A stretch of DNA of 64,000 nt from Polaribacter vadi (GTDB taxonomy: Bacteria > Bacteroidota > Bacteroidia > Flavobacteriales > Flavobacteriaceae), in NCBI RefSeq assembly GCF_001761365.1, contig NZ_CP017477.1, forward strand, positions 22,501 through 86,500. Direction: 5' to 3'. The position numbers and the translations under genes were made by a program. The notes below the pieces were generated by a model. It did no database searches, was not told where the DNA came from, and saw only the letters and a list, made by a program, of their open reading frames with translations. Positions 1 through 7,603 of this stretch are shown here, piece by piece. The stretch's first letter is position 1. Each line of letters begins with the position of its first letter.

Positions 1-953
1 AAAACATATATCAATTTTTAAATTTATCTTCTTCTGCAAGACAAATTGCTTTAGGGGGTGAAGTATTAACGCTTACTGATGATGTGAATCAACCTATTTG
101 GAATCCTGCTGTAATAAGTAATGAAATCGATCATAAAATCTCTGCAAATTACGCTAGCTTTTTAGCAGGTATTAATATTGGCTCAATATCTTATGCCAGA
201 GAAATATCTAGACACTTTGGAACGATACATGCAAGTATTAATTATTTAGATTATGGAACATTAATTGGCGCAGACGAACAAGGAAATGAAACTGGAAATT
301 TTGGTGCTAATGATTTAGCAATTTCAGTTGGATATGCTTTAAATTTACCTTGGACTAATTTTTTTTTTGGAGCTAATGTTAAATTAATTAATTCTAATAT
401 ACAAAATTTTACTTCTTTTGGGGTAGCAGCAGATTTTGGAATACTTTACAATAGTCCATATAAACCTTACTCCTTTACATTAGTAGCTAGAAATGCAGGT
501 GCTCAAATTAAAAGTTTTAATGGAACCAATGAGGAACTACCTTTTAAAATTGCCTTTGGAGCCTCATATCAATTGGAATATGTACCTTTAAAATGGTATT
601 TAACTTTAGATAATTTACAACAATGGGATGTTTCTGAGCCAAATCCTTCTGAACAAACAACAGATTTAGAAGGTAATGTAACTGAACAAGAAATTGGTTT
701 TATTGGTAATGCTTTAAGACATTTTGTTGTTGGTGCAGAGTTATTTCCTGAAAGTGCTATCAATTTAAGGGTAGGTTATAATGTGAGAAGGGCTGCAGAA
801 TTAAAATTACAAAATATTAGAACTTTTGGTGGTATTTCATTTGGTTTTGGAATAAAAATGAATAGATTTAAATTTAATTATGCGTATTCTAAATTTCATA
901 CTGCTACAAATGCGAGCACTTTTAGTTTAGAAATGGATTTAAATAGAAGATAA
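1..953 (+). CDS. porQ: Type IX secretion system protein PorQ, 5' end outside the window
   Basis: Outer-membrane beta-barrel protein of the PorQ family, needed with PorU/PorV-type partners for T9SS cargo delivery in Bacteroidota. The reading frame is open from base 3, before the GTG at 84, and the upstream codons read QFLNLSSSARQIALGG, the conserved N-terminal PorQ motif, so the true start and signal peptide lie left of base 1. The rest shows alternating amphipathic strands and glycine turns and ends NRR. The stop overlaps the cmk start as TAATG, so the two are probably co-transcribed; porQ next to cmk is an arrangement I recall from other flavobacteria. Sure of family, moderately sure of the symbol. 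Confidence 0.85.
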   Translation, partial: NIYQFLNLSSSARQIALGGEVLTLTDDVNQPIWNPAVISNEIDHKISANYASFLAGINIGSISYAREISRHFGTIHASINYLDYGTLIGADEQGNETGNFGANDLAISVGYALNLPWTNFFFGANVKLINSNIQNFTSFGVAADFGILYNSPYKPYSFTLVARNAGAQIKSFNGTNEELPFKIAFGASYQLEYVPLKWYLTLDNLQQWDVSEPNPSEQTTDLEGNVTEQEIGFIGNALRHFVVGAELFPESAINLRVGYNVRRAAELKLQNIRTFGGISFGFGIKMNRFKFNYAYSKFHTATNASTFSLEMDLNRR

Positions 954-1642
954 TGAATAAAAAAATTACAATTGCAATTGATGGATTTTCATCTACAGGA
1001 AAAAGTACAATTGCTAAATTGATAGCTAAAAAATATAATTATATTTATGTTGATACTGGAGCAATGTATAGAGCTGTAAGCTTATTTGCTAAACAGCATA
1101 ACTTTGTAGGAAATGATTTTTTAGATAAAGAAAAATTAATTTCTAATCTTAATGACATTTCACTTTCTTTTAAATTTAATGAGGATTTAGGTTTCGCTGA
1201 AATGTTTTTAAATGATAAAAATGTTGAGCAAGAAATAAGAACTTTAGAAGTTTCTCAATTAGTTAGTAAAGTTGCAACCATTTCTGAAGTTAGAAGGAAA
1301 TTAGTTGCTGAACAACAACAAATGGGAGCCAAAGGTGGAATTGTTATGGATGGAAGAGATATTGGAACTGTAGTTTTTCCGAATGCTGAATTAAAATTAT
1401 TTATGACAGCTTCTGCAGATAAAAGAGCTACAAGACGTTATAAAGAACTACTTGATAAAGGTGATAAAGTAACTTTTGAAGAGATTTTATTTAATGTAGA
1501 AGAACGAGATAGAATAGATTCTACAAGAGAAGATTCTCCCTTAATAAAGGCTGATGATGCTATTGAATTTAATAATTCTGATATGGGAATTGATGAACAA
1601 TTTGAGAGAATTTGCACTTTAGTAGATAGAAAGATTTCTTAA
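953..1642 (+). CDS. cmk: Cytidylate kinase
   Basis: Phosphorylates CMP and dCMP to the diphosphates with ATP in the cytoplasm. The 229-residue length is normal. The P-loop GFSSTGKST is at residues 11-19, the substrate motif DTGAMYRA at about 34-41, and the CMP-binding motif DGRDIGT at 133-139. The ATG overlaps the porQ stop (TAATG), suggesting translational coupling. The gene is followed by an intergenic hairpin element rather than by a simple terminator. Confidence 0.97.
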   Translation: MNKKITIAIDGFSSTGKSTIAKLIAKKYNYIYVDTGAMYRAVSLFAKQHNFVGNDFLDKEKLISNLNDISLSFKFNEDLGFAEMFLNDKNVEQEIRTLEVSQLVSKVATISEVRRKLVAEQQQMGAKGGIVMDGRDIGTVVFPNAELKLFMTASADKRATRRYKELLDKGDKVTFEEILFNVEERDRIDSTREDSPLIKADDAIEFNNSDMGIDEQFERICTLVDRKIS

Positions 1643-1666
1643 ACGCTAATAGTTTATAAATTCGCT

Positions 1667-1817
1667 TAGCCCTGATTGAACGACTTGTCTGAGCTCTTTT
1701 TTATGATTGTGTTAATCTTAAAAATATTTTATCAAAGCAAATTTATATATAGCTATTTCCTGCTTTTTAAATACTACAACATAAAAAAAGCGAGTAGTGA
1801 AAGCAGGAAATAGCTTC
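1667..1817. repeat. Intergenic stem-loop repeat element
   Basis: A 5' arm beginning TAGCCCTGATTGAACG and ending TTTTTTATG (1697-1705) can pair with CATAAAAAA (1780-1788). The 3' arm ends GCAGGAAATAGCT. A partial inverted copy of that 3' arm lies inside the loop: AGCTATTTCCTGCTTT (1751-1766) is the perfect reverse complement of 1800-1815. I recall similar GCCCTGATnGAA ... GCAGGAAATAGCT sequences as dispersed repeats in flavobacterial genomes, but could not search. No coding potential is seen. Confidence 0.6.
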
Positions 1818-1871
1818 AAATAGAAATTATACTAAATAATTTATACGAATATTAGTTTAGAAACATTATTC

Positions 1872-2504
1872 TTAAGGAATATTCAAATATTTGTGTGTCT
1901 GTAAAGAAATTTTCCATTTCGGATTTTTCATCACATATTCAACAATTTGTTCTGTCATTTTTTCTTTTTTACTCCATTCTGGTTGTAAAAATAATTGACA
2001 TTTTTTACCCACTTTTGCAGCTTGTTCTTCTGCAAAAATAAAATCAGATTGATTATGAATAATCATTTTTAATTCATCTGCTTCTCTATAATTTTCTTCT
2101 AAAGGTAATTTTGTTTTCTTTGGCGAAAGACAAAACCAGTCCCATTTTCCAGAAAAAGAATAAGCTCCAGAAGTTTCAATATGCGTTTTAATATAATTTT
2201 TTTGAAGCAATTCAGTAATATAATCCATAGACCACATTAAGGGCTCACCACCAGTAATAACAACAGTTTTTGCGAATTTTTTCACATTTTCTACAATAGT
2301 ATCTGCCAACGTTGGTGGGTGTAAATCTGCGTTCCAACTTTCTTTAACATCACACCAATGGCAACCTACATCACAACCACCAACTCTAATAAAATAAGCA
2401 GCGGTTCCTGTGTGAGAACCTTCACCTTGTATTGTGTAAAATTCTTCCATTAACGGAAGCATTATTCCTTTATCAACTAAATTTTGTGTATTTTTATCCA
2501 TCAT
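1872..2504 (-). CDS. queE: 7-carboxy-7-deazaguanine synthase (radical SAM)
   Basis: Converts 6-carboxy-tetrahydropterin to 7-carboxy-7-deazaguanine in the queuosine precursor pathway. The radical SAM cysteines are C44, C48 and C51 in CDVGCHWC (CX3CX2C), preceded by the QueE signature YTIQGEGSHTG (residues 23-33) and followed by GGEP at about 85-88. The length of 210 residues is normal for the compact QueE family. The start lies directly against the stop of the upstream RidA-like gene, so both are probably on one mRNA. No other queuosine gene is in the window. Confidence 0.93.
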   Translation of the reverse strand: MMDKNTQNLVDKGIMLPLMEEFYTIQGEGSHTGTAAYFIRVGGCDVGCHWCDVKESWNADLHPPTLADTIVENVKKFAKTVVITGGEPLMWSMDYITELLQKNYIKTHIETSGAYSFSGKWDWFCLSPKKTKLPLEENYREADELKMIIHNQSDFIFAEEQAAKVGKKCQLFLQPEWSKKEKMTEQIVEYVMKNPKWKISLQTHKYLNIP

Positions 2505-2957
2505 CTACTTTCTTGCAGCAACTACTTCAATTTCAATTTTTGCGTCTGCCACCAAATTGGCTGCAAATGTAGTTCTTGCAGGTAGATTTTCCTTGAAAAA
2601 AGAGCGATAAATTGCATTCATTTTAGAGAAATCATCTATATCAGCTAAAATTACTGTACATTTTACAACATCTTTTAACCTTAAATTATGATGTTTTAAA
2701 ACAGCTTCTATATTTAAAATCGTTTGCTTGGTTTCAGCTTCAATACCACCTTCTACTAATTTTCCTGAAGTATGATCTTTACCAATTTGCCCAGTTAAAA
2801 AGTATAAATTATCAACTTGAACAGCATCCGAAAAAGGCAAATTTTGTCTAGTTTGGTCATGTGATTTATGGTGTTTTACGATCGATTTAGATTCATTTTG
2901 ACATCCATAGACGAAAATTAATAATAAGAAAATTATAAATTTTATTGTTATTTTCAT
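2505..2957 (-). CDS. RidA-family (YjgF/L-PSP) lipoprotein
   Basis: A RidA fold with an N-terminal lipoprotein signal: a hydrophobic stretch at residues 4-17 then YGC with the lipidation cysteine at 19. The RidA core follows from about residue 30, with PARTTF giving the expected substrate-binding arginine (R128) and IEIEVVA giving the matching glutamate (E144). Cytosolic RidA hydrolyses reactive enamine/imine intermediates; this copy should instead sit in the periplasm or on the outer membrane, so its substrate is unclear. It is the first gene of a two-gene unit with queE. Confidence 0.85.
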   Translation of the reverse strand: MKITIKFIIFLLLIFVYGCQNESKSIVKHHKSHDQTRQNLPFSDAVQVDNLYFLTGQIGKDHTSGKLVEGGIEAETKQTILNIEAVLKHHNLRLKDVVKCTVILADIDDFSKMNAIYRSFFKENLPARTTFAANLVADAKIEIEVVAARK

Positions 2958-2976
2958 AAGGTTTTGATTTTCAGTA

Positions 2977-2984
2977 CAAATATA
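2977..2984 (-). promoter_or_regulatory. -7 promoter element for the RidA-like/queE unit
   Basis: Read on the minus strand this is TATATTTG, a full match to the Bacteroidota -7 consensus TAnnTTTG, 20 bases before the ATG at 2957. No clear TTTG -33 element is seen. Confidence 0.45.
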
Positions 2985-3041
2985 ATTAGAATAAAAGGTA
3001 AATATTTTATGTGTAAGTAGTTATTAATCAATGATTTTTTG

Positions 3042-3049
3042 TAAATTTG
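3042..3049 (+). promoter_or_regulatory. -7 promoter element of rpsA
   Basis: TAAATTTG matches TAnnTTTG and lies about 120 bases before the rpsA start, which implies a leader of roughly 115 nt. The -33 element is not obvious. Confidence 0.5.
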
Positions 3050-3053
3050 CACT

Positions 3054-3140
3054 CCTTTTTACAGTAACAGATTCGTAAAAGGAAAAATAAACAAAATTAT
3101 ATAAAAACATCTCTTACTGTTTTAATTGTTAAGAATCTGT
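3054..3140 (+). promoter_or_regulatory. Structured rpsA mRNA leader, possible pseudoknot
   Basis: CCTTTTTAC (3054-3062) pairs with GTAAAAGG (3075-3082, one bulge). Its loop contains ACAGATTC (3067-3074), the perfect complement of GAATCTGT (3133-3140), so an H-type pseudoknot is possible. ACAGTAA (3061-3067) is also complementary to TTACTGT (3114-3120), giving a competing pairing. The sequence lies between the predicted promoter and the rpsA start. Autogenous control by S1 is known in enterobacteria; extending it here is inference. Confidence 0.5.
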
Positions 3141-3172
3141 AAAACAATAAGATACAAAAATTATTTTCAGGA

Positions 3173-5008
3173 ATGTCTGAAGAAACAAAAAACACTGAAG
3201 AGCAAGTAGTTGCTACAGAAGTACAAGAAACAGCAACTCCAGCTGTTGAAACAAAAAAAGATCCTAAACAATTTTTAGCGGATTTTAACTGGCATAAATA
3301 CGAACAAGGTATTGATGAAGTTGATGAAGAAAAATTAAAAGAGTTTGAAGAAGCTTTAAAAGGAACTATCGGTTTTGTAAATGAAAGCGATGTAATTGAA
3401 GGAACTGTAGTAAGAATTACTGACAGAGACGCAATTATCGATATCAATTCAAAATCTGAAGGCGTTATTTCTTTAAACGAATTTCGTTACAATCAAGGTT
3501 TAAAAGAAGGAGATACTGTAGAAGTATTGGTTGACAAAAGAGAAGATTCTTCTGGTCAATTAGTATTATCTCACAGAAAAGCAAGAGTAATTAAAGCTTG
3601 GGAAAGAGTAAACAATGCTCACGAAACTGGTGAAGTAGTTAACGGATTCGTTAAATGCAGAACTAGAGGTGGTATGATTGTAGATGTTTTCGGAATCGAA
3701 GCATTTTTACCAGGTTCTCAAATTGATGTGAAGCCAATTAGAGATTACGATCAGTATGTAGAGAAAACAATGGAATTTAAAGTTGTTAAAATCAACCACG
3801 AATTTAAAAACGTTGTTGTATCTCATAAAGCTCTTATTGAAGCTGATATTGAATTACAGAAAAAAGAAATCATTGGTCAACTAGAAAAAGGACAAGTATT
3901 AGAAGGTGTTGTTAAAAACATTACTTCTTATGGTGTGTTTGTAGATTTAGGTGGTGTAGATGGTTTAGTACATATTACAGATTTATCTTGGTCTAGAATT
4001 AATCATCCAAATGAGGTTGTTGAATTAGATCAAAAATTAAACGTTGTAATTTTAGATTTTGATGATAACAAATCTAGAATCCAATTAGGTTTAAAACAAT
4101 TATCTGCTCATCCTTGGGAAGCTTTAAACAGCGATTTAAAAATCGGTGATAAAGTAACTGGAGAAGTTGTAGTAATTGCAGATTATGGTGCATTTGTAGA
4201 GGTAGAACAAGGAGTAGAAGGATTAATTCACGTTTCTGAAATGTCTTGGTCAACTCATTTACGTTCTGCACAAGATTTCGTAAAAGTTGGTGATAAAGTT
4301 GAAGCTCAAATTTTAACTTTAGATAGAGAAGACAGAAAAATGTCTCTTGGTATCAAACAATTACATCCAGATCCTTGGACAGATATTACCACTAAATTCC
4401 CAGTTGGTTCAACACATACAGGTACTGTAAGAAATTACACAAACTTTGGTGTTTTTGTTGAGTTAGAAGAAGGAATTGATGGTTTAGTTTATATCTCTGA
4501 TTTATCTTGGACTAAGAAAGTGAAGCATCCATCAGATTTTGTAACTGTTGGTCAGCAATTAGAAGTTCAAGTTCTTGAATTAGATGTAGAAAACAGAAAA
4601 TTAAACTTAGGTCATAAGCAAACTCAAGACAATCCTTGGGATGGTCATGAAGAAACTTACGAAATTGGTTCTATTCACGAAGGTCTTGTAAAAGACAAGA
4701 ATGATAAAGGAGCAGTTGTAACTTTCTCTGATGGAGTAGAAGGTTTTGCACCAAGTAGATTCTTAGAAAAAGAAGATGGTACTAAATTAAACAAAGGTGA
4801 AACTTTGAAATTTATCGTATTAGAATTCTCTAAAGAATACAGAAGAGTAGTTGTATCTCATACATCTATCTTTAAAGAGCAAGAGCGTAAAAATATCAAA
4901 GCTCAAGTAAATAAATCTGCAGATGCAGAGAAAACTACTTTAGGTGATATTGGAGGTCTTGCAGCATTAAAAGAAAAAATGGAAGCTGGAGCAAAAAAGA
5001 AGAAATAA
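3173..5008 (+). CDS. rpsA: 30S ribosomal protein S1
   Basis: RNA-binding ribosomal protein that recruits mRNA to the 30S subunit. Six S1 (OB-fold) domains can be read at about residues 74-137, 153-220, 240-309, 324-395, 411-482 and 499-564; domains 3-5 are the most canonical (GxVxNxTxxGVFVxL ... GLVHITDLSW). An acidic, low-complexity N-terminal 30 residues and a basic KKKK tail flank them. The length of 611 is normal for Bacteroidota. Codon use is richer in preferred codons than in the neighbours, as expected for a highly expressed gene. AGGA sits one base before the ATG. The gene has its own promoter, a long leader and a strong terminator, so it appears monocistronic. Confidence 0.97.
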   Translation: MSEETKNTEEQVVATEVQETATPAVETKKDPKQFLADFNWHKYEQGIDEVDEEKLKEFEEALKGTIGFVNESDVIEGTVVRITDRDAIIDINSKSEGVISLNEFRYNQGLKEGDTVEVLVDKREDSSGQLVLSHRKARVIKAWERVNNAHETGEVVNGFVKCRTRGGMIVDVFGIEAFLPGSQIDVKPIRDYDQYVEKTMEFKVVKINHEFKNVVVSHKALIEADIELQKKEIIGQLEKGQVLEGVVKNITSYGVFVDLGGVDGLVHITDLSWSRINHPNEVVELDQKLNVVILDFDDNKSRIQLGLKQLSAHPWEALNSDLKIGDKVTGEVVVIADYGAFVEVEQGVEGLIHVSEMSWSTHLRSAQDFVKVGDKVEAQILTLDREDRKMSLGIKQLHPDPWTDITTKFPVGSTHTGTVRNYTNFGVFVELEEGIDGLVYISDLSWTKKVKHPSDFVTVGQQLEVQVLELDVENRKLNLGHKQTQDNPWDGHEETYEIGSIHEGLVKDKNDKGAVVTFSDGVEGFAPSRFLEKEDGTKLNKGETLKFIVLEFSKEYRRVVVSHTSIFKEQERKNIKAQVNKSADAEKTTLGDIGGLAALKEKMEAGAKKKK

Positions 5009-5040
5009 TTTCTTTTTTAAACAGTAATTCTTAAATATTT

Positions 5041-5074
5041 AAAACCGTTACAATTTTTTGTAACGGTTTTTTTT
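5041..5074 (+). terminator. Rho-independent terminator of rpsA
   Basis: A perfect 13-bp stem, AAAACCGTTACAA (5041-5053) with its complement at 5058-5070, has a TTTT loop and is followed by a T-run. Confidence 0.92.
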
Positions 5075-5141
5075 GTGCTTAACTTAATTCAGAATCTTTT
5101 AAGATCTGAAACTTTAAATCCTAAAATTATATTTTTAAATT

Positions 5142-5305
5142 AGGGCGTTCCCAAGCAAAAAAGCTTGGTCAGGCTTTACGTTTCAATCTTTTTATGCTGA
5201 AATTATTCAAGTTTTTTTACTTTTAAATTAATAATATCAATAAAAATAAATTCAAGGTATTTTAAAACTTGCATAAAAAGGATTTCCACTACAATCCTTA
5301 ACGCA
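5142..5305. repeat. Intergenic stem-loop repeat element (GGGCGTT ... AACGC)
   Basis: This fills most of the 339-base gap between rpsA and the PepSY gene. The ends are GCGTT (5145-5149) and AACGC (5300-5304). Inside are a hairpin CCAAGC/GCTTGG (5151-5168), a long-range pairing AATCTTTTTATGC (5185-5197) with GCATAAAAAGGATT (5271-5284, one wobble), and AAGGATT/AATCCTT near the 3' end. It resembles a dispersed flavobacterial repeat that I recall but could not check. The remaining DNA of the gap is AT-rich and shows no gene. Confidence 0.6.
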
Positions 5306-5347
5306 AACTACTTACTAGATAATAGAAGTTCTAAAGATTAGTAATAT

Positions 5348-6895
5348 TTATTTTTTATGAACTTGTTTTAATTTAAATGACACCCAAAGTGTTATTGAAG
5401 CTAAAACAATCCAAAAAAGATCTACAAATAAAATTTGATATTGTTGATTGATAAATGCTTCCCAAACCCAGTTACCAGTCATTATTCCATTAGAAATTGG
5501 GATAAAGAAACCAATAATACTTCCAGAAAGTAACGTGTATTTATTAATAAAATGTAAATCCTTCTTTAACATAAAGAAGAGCGATAACAATAACCAACCA
5601 ATAAAATAGAAGTAATAAATAAAAGAAGAATTTGCAGGTTGAATCACTTTTACAGCAATAAAAGATAATGCTGTAATAGGATACATGCTTAAACAAATTG
5701 CCAAATAAATTCTTACAACACGTTCGTTAAAACGACGTTTTTTCTCAGGAATATTTTTTTTATCTCTTGCTACCAGCCAAATCATTACCCCAGAAATGAT
5801 TACAAAACAAGAGATTAAACCCAGTATAAAACTAATTATTTTTAAAGGGTAACCACCATAATCACCATAATGAATTCTATACAATACATTTTTAACACCA
5901 TCTAAATATGATGTTTTTGTAATCGGACTTTTTTTAGAAACGATTTCTCCGGTTTTTACATTAAAAATAGTTTCTCCAGATCCGTTAAATTTAGAACCAT
6001 AATTTAAATGCCCATTTACTAAAACATGCATATTTTCATCACCATAATTAAAAATGTGAATTTCTATAACTTCAAAGTCATTCCATAATTTTTTAGTTGA
6101 TGCTACATAAGAGTTCACACTAAAATTAGAAGAAATTGCATTGTTTTCAAATTGATATTGAGGATGTGTATATTCTAAATCTTCATATAATTTCGCATCA
6201 TTTCCTCCATATAAAAACAACACACTAGGAGCAACTAATAATAGTTTAATCATAAAAAAAACACCAGTTACAGCATATACAAACTGAAAGGGTAAACCAA
6301 TAAGACCAAGCGTCGTGTGTGCATCTGTCCACATTACTTTTAATTTTGCTAAAGGTCTAAAAACATAAAAATTAGAGATAATTTTTTTCCAATGAATTAT
6401 TACTCCAGTAATAATTGCAAATAAGAAAAAGAAAGCAACAAAGCCTGATAGATAATAGCCAATTGGGTAATAAACTTGAGCCAAAAAATGCAATCGATAT
6501 AAAAACTCACCTAGACTATATGAATCATCATATGTATGCTCTGTGTTGTTTTTTGTGTCTAAATAGAAAAATTTAGACCCTTCTGTTTTATTAGCAGTTA
6601 TGGAATCTTTTGAAGCAGACATAGAAACTGCAACACGTTGTTCTATATAGTATTTTTTAAGTTCAACATCTCTTCCAAAGAGATTATAATTCTGATGTAT
6701 AGAATCTAAAGTTTTATCAAAGTCTAGTTGAATATCATCAGTAATTTCTACAGATTGATTTCGTTCCCAGTTTACAATTTCATCTCTAAAAAATGAAAAT
6801 GAACCAGCAAAAAAGATAATGTATAGCACAACACTTATTACAATACCACTAACAGTATGTGTATGAAAAATTATATTATAAGTTCTGTTTTTCAT
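5348..6895 (-). CDS. PepSY-associated transmembrane protein
   Basis: An inner-membrane protein of the PepSY_TM family, which often accompanies siderophore receptors and is thought to help reduce or release iron from imported chelates. It shows an N-terminal IIFHTHTVSGIVISVVLYII membrane segment with two histidines (residues about 9-29), a periplasmic region, paired helices at about 145-215 and 350-375, and three or four C-terminal helices up to the basic tail. The length of 515 is normal. It is the last gene of a minus-strand block running from the TonB receptor, two bases after the upstream gene. Family is confident; the biochemical role is inferred from context. Confidence 0.85.
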   Translation of the reverse strand: MKNRTYNIIFHTHTVSGIVISVVLYIIFFAGSFSFFRDEIVNWERNQSVEITDDIQLDFDKTLDSIHQNYNLFGRDVELKKYYIEQRVAVSMSASKDSITANKTEGSKFFYLDTKNNTEHTYDDSYSLGEFLYRLHFLAQVYYPIGYYLSGFVAFFFLFAIITGVIIHWKKIISNFYVFRPLAKLKVMWTDAHTTLGLIGLPFQFVYAVTGVFFMIKLLLVAPSVLFLYGGNDAKLYEDLEYTHPQYQFENNAISSNFSVNSYVASTKKLWNDFEVIEIHIFNYGDENMHVLVNGHLNYGSKFNGSGETIFNVKTGEIVSKKSPITKTSYLDGVKNVLYRIHYGDYGGYPLKIISFILGLISCFVIISGVMIWLVARDKKNIPEKKRRFNERVVRIYLAICLSMYPITALSFIAVKVIQPANSSFIYYFYFIGWLLLSLFFMLKKDLHFINKYTLLSGSIIGFFIPISNGIMTGNWVWEAFINQQYQILFVDLFWIVLASITLWVSFKLKQVHKK

Positions 6896-6897
6896 TA

Positions 6898-7197
6898 TTA
6901 AGAAATAATAGGGTTATAGATTTTACCAAAATAAATGATGATTGAAAATAGAAATGTTATTAGCAAATAAATTGCCCAAATTTTCCATCCGTTTTTAGCG
7001 ATAAAAGCTAGAATCATAAGAACTGCCCAAAGAATAAATCCTGAGTACGTTGAAGTAATCATAACATTAACGTGATTAAAAAAAAAAGAGATTGCTAAAT
7101 GAAATGATATGGTAACAAAATAGCCACCTAAAAAACCGGCAGTAATTTTAGCAAATCTTTGCCAGTTAGAAGATAAATATTTAGGATTAGCTGGCAT
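6898..7197 (-). CDS. Small membrane protein, DUF3649-like
   Basis: 99 residues with three predicted membrane helices (about 17-36, 47-64, 70-90) and a charged N-terminus. The start motif NWQRFAKITAGFLGGYFVT resembles DUF3649, a small membrane family found beside PepSY proteins and TonB siderophore receptors. It is packed between the DUF3325-like and PepSY genes with gaps of two or three bases. Function unknown; likely part of the same inner-membrane iron step. Confidence 0.65.
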   Translation of the reverse strand: MPANPKYLSSNWQRFAKITAGFLGGYFVTISFHLAISFFFNHVNVMITSTYSGFILWAVLMILAFIAKNGWKIWAIYLLITFLFSIIIYFGKIYNPIIS

Positions 7198-7200
7198 AAT

Positions 7201-7533
7201 TTAAAAGATGAAAAGTTCAAATAAAAGTGAGATTATAAATAGTAGAAGAACACTTTTATAACGGATTAGTTTTAATGGAGTTAATATGGTTGTTAAGCTT
7301 CCTATTGTCATAAAAACGATAAAAAATAATAAGCTTCCTGCTCCAAAACCAAATACATAGATGTTTAATATTAATGAAATAATTAATAATATAGTTGCTA
7401 TTATTTTTGTTAATTGAATGTTTTCATCTATCCAGTTTTCTAACTTATTATAATTGTGTTTTACTGTTTTTTTAGAGGTATTGTAAAAAAAATAAAATGA
7501 TATAAATACAATGAAGATAGTTACAGAAACCAT
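7201..7533 (-). CDS. Small membrane protein, DUF3325-like
   Basis: About 110 residues with helices at roughly 2-18, 43-60, 63-80 and 92-109. I chose the ATG at 7533, not the one at 7563: the upstream ATG lies inside a hairpin (7550-7580) that looks like a terminator, and the downstream start gives a clean N-terminal helix ending FYFFYNTSKK, the pattern seen in DUF3325. DUF3649 plus DUF3325 plus PepSY is a recurring gene set beside FecA/FhuA-type receptors. Function is unknown. Confidence 0.6.
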   Translation of the reverse strand: MVSVTIFIVFISFYFFYNTSKKTVKHNYNKLENWIDENIQLTKIIATILLIISLILNIYVFGFGAGSLLFFIVFMTIGSLTTILTPLKLIRYKSVLLLFIISLLFELFIF

Positions 7534-7549
7534 GTTTTTTATAATTAAA

Positions 7550-7580
7550 ACAACTCTGAACAATTAGTGTTCAGAGTTGT
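7550..7580 (-). terminator. Hairpin after the DUF4198 gene
   Basis: ACAACTCTGAAC (7550-7561) pairs perfectly with 7569-7580 across a 7-base loop. On the minus strand it is followed by TTTTAATTATAAAAAA, an interrupted U-tract, so it is likely a leaky terminator between the receptor/DUF4198 pair and the three membrane genes. Confidence 0.65.
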
Positions 7581-7603
7581 AATGTTTAATTCAAAATTTA
7601 TTA

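Noticed and set aside
84..953. GTG at 84 as the porQ start
   Set aside because: The frame is open leftwards to base 3 with the conserved PorQ N-terminal motif, so the gene is cut by the window edge.
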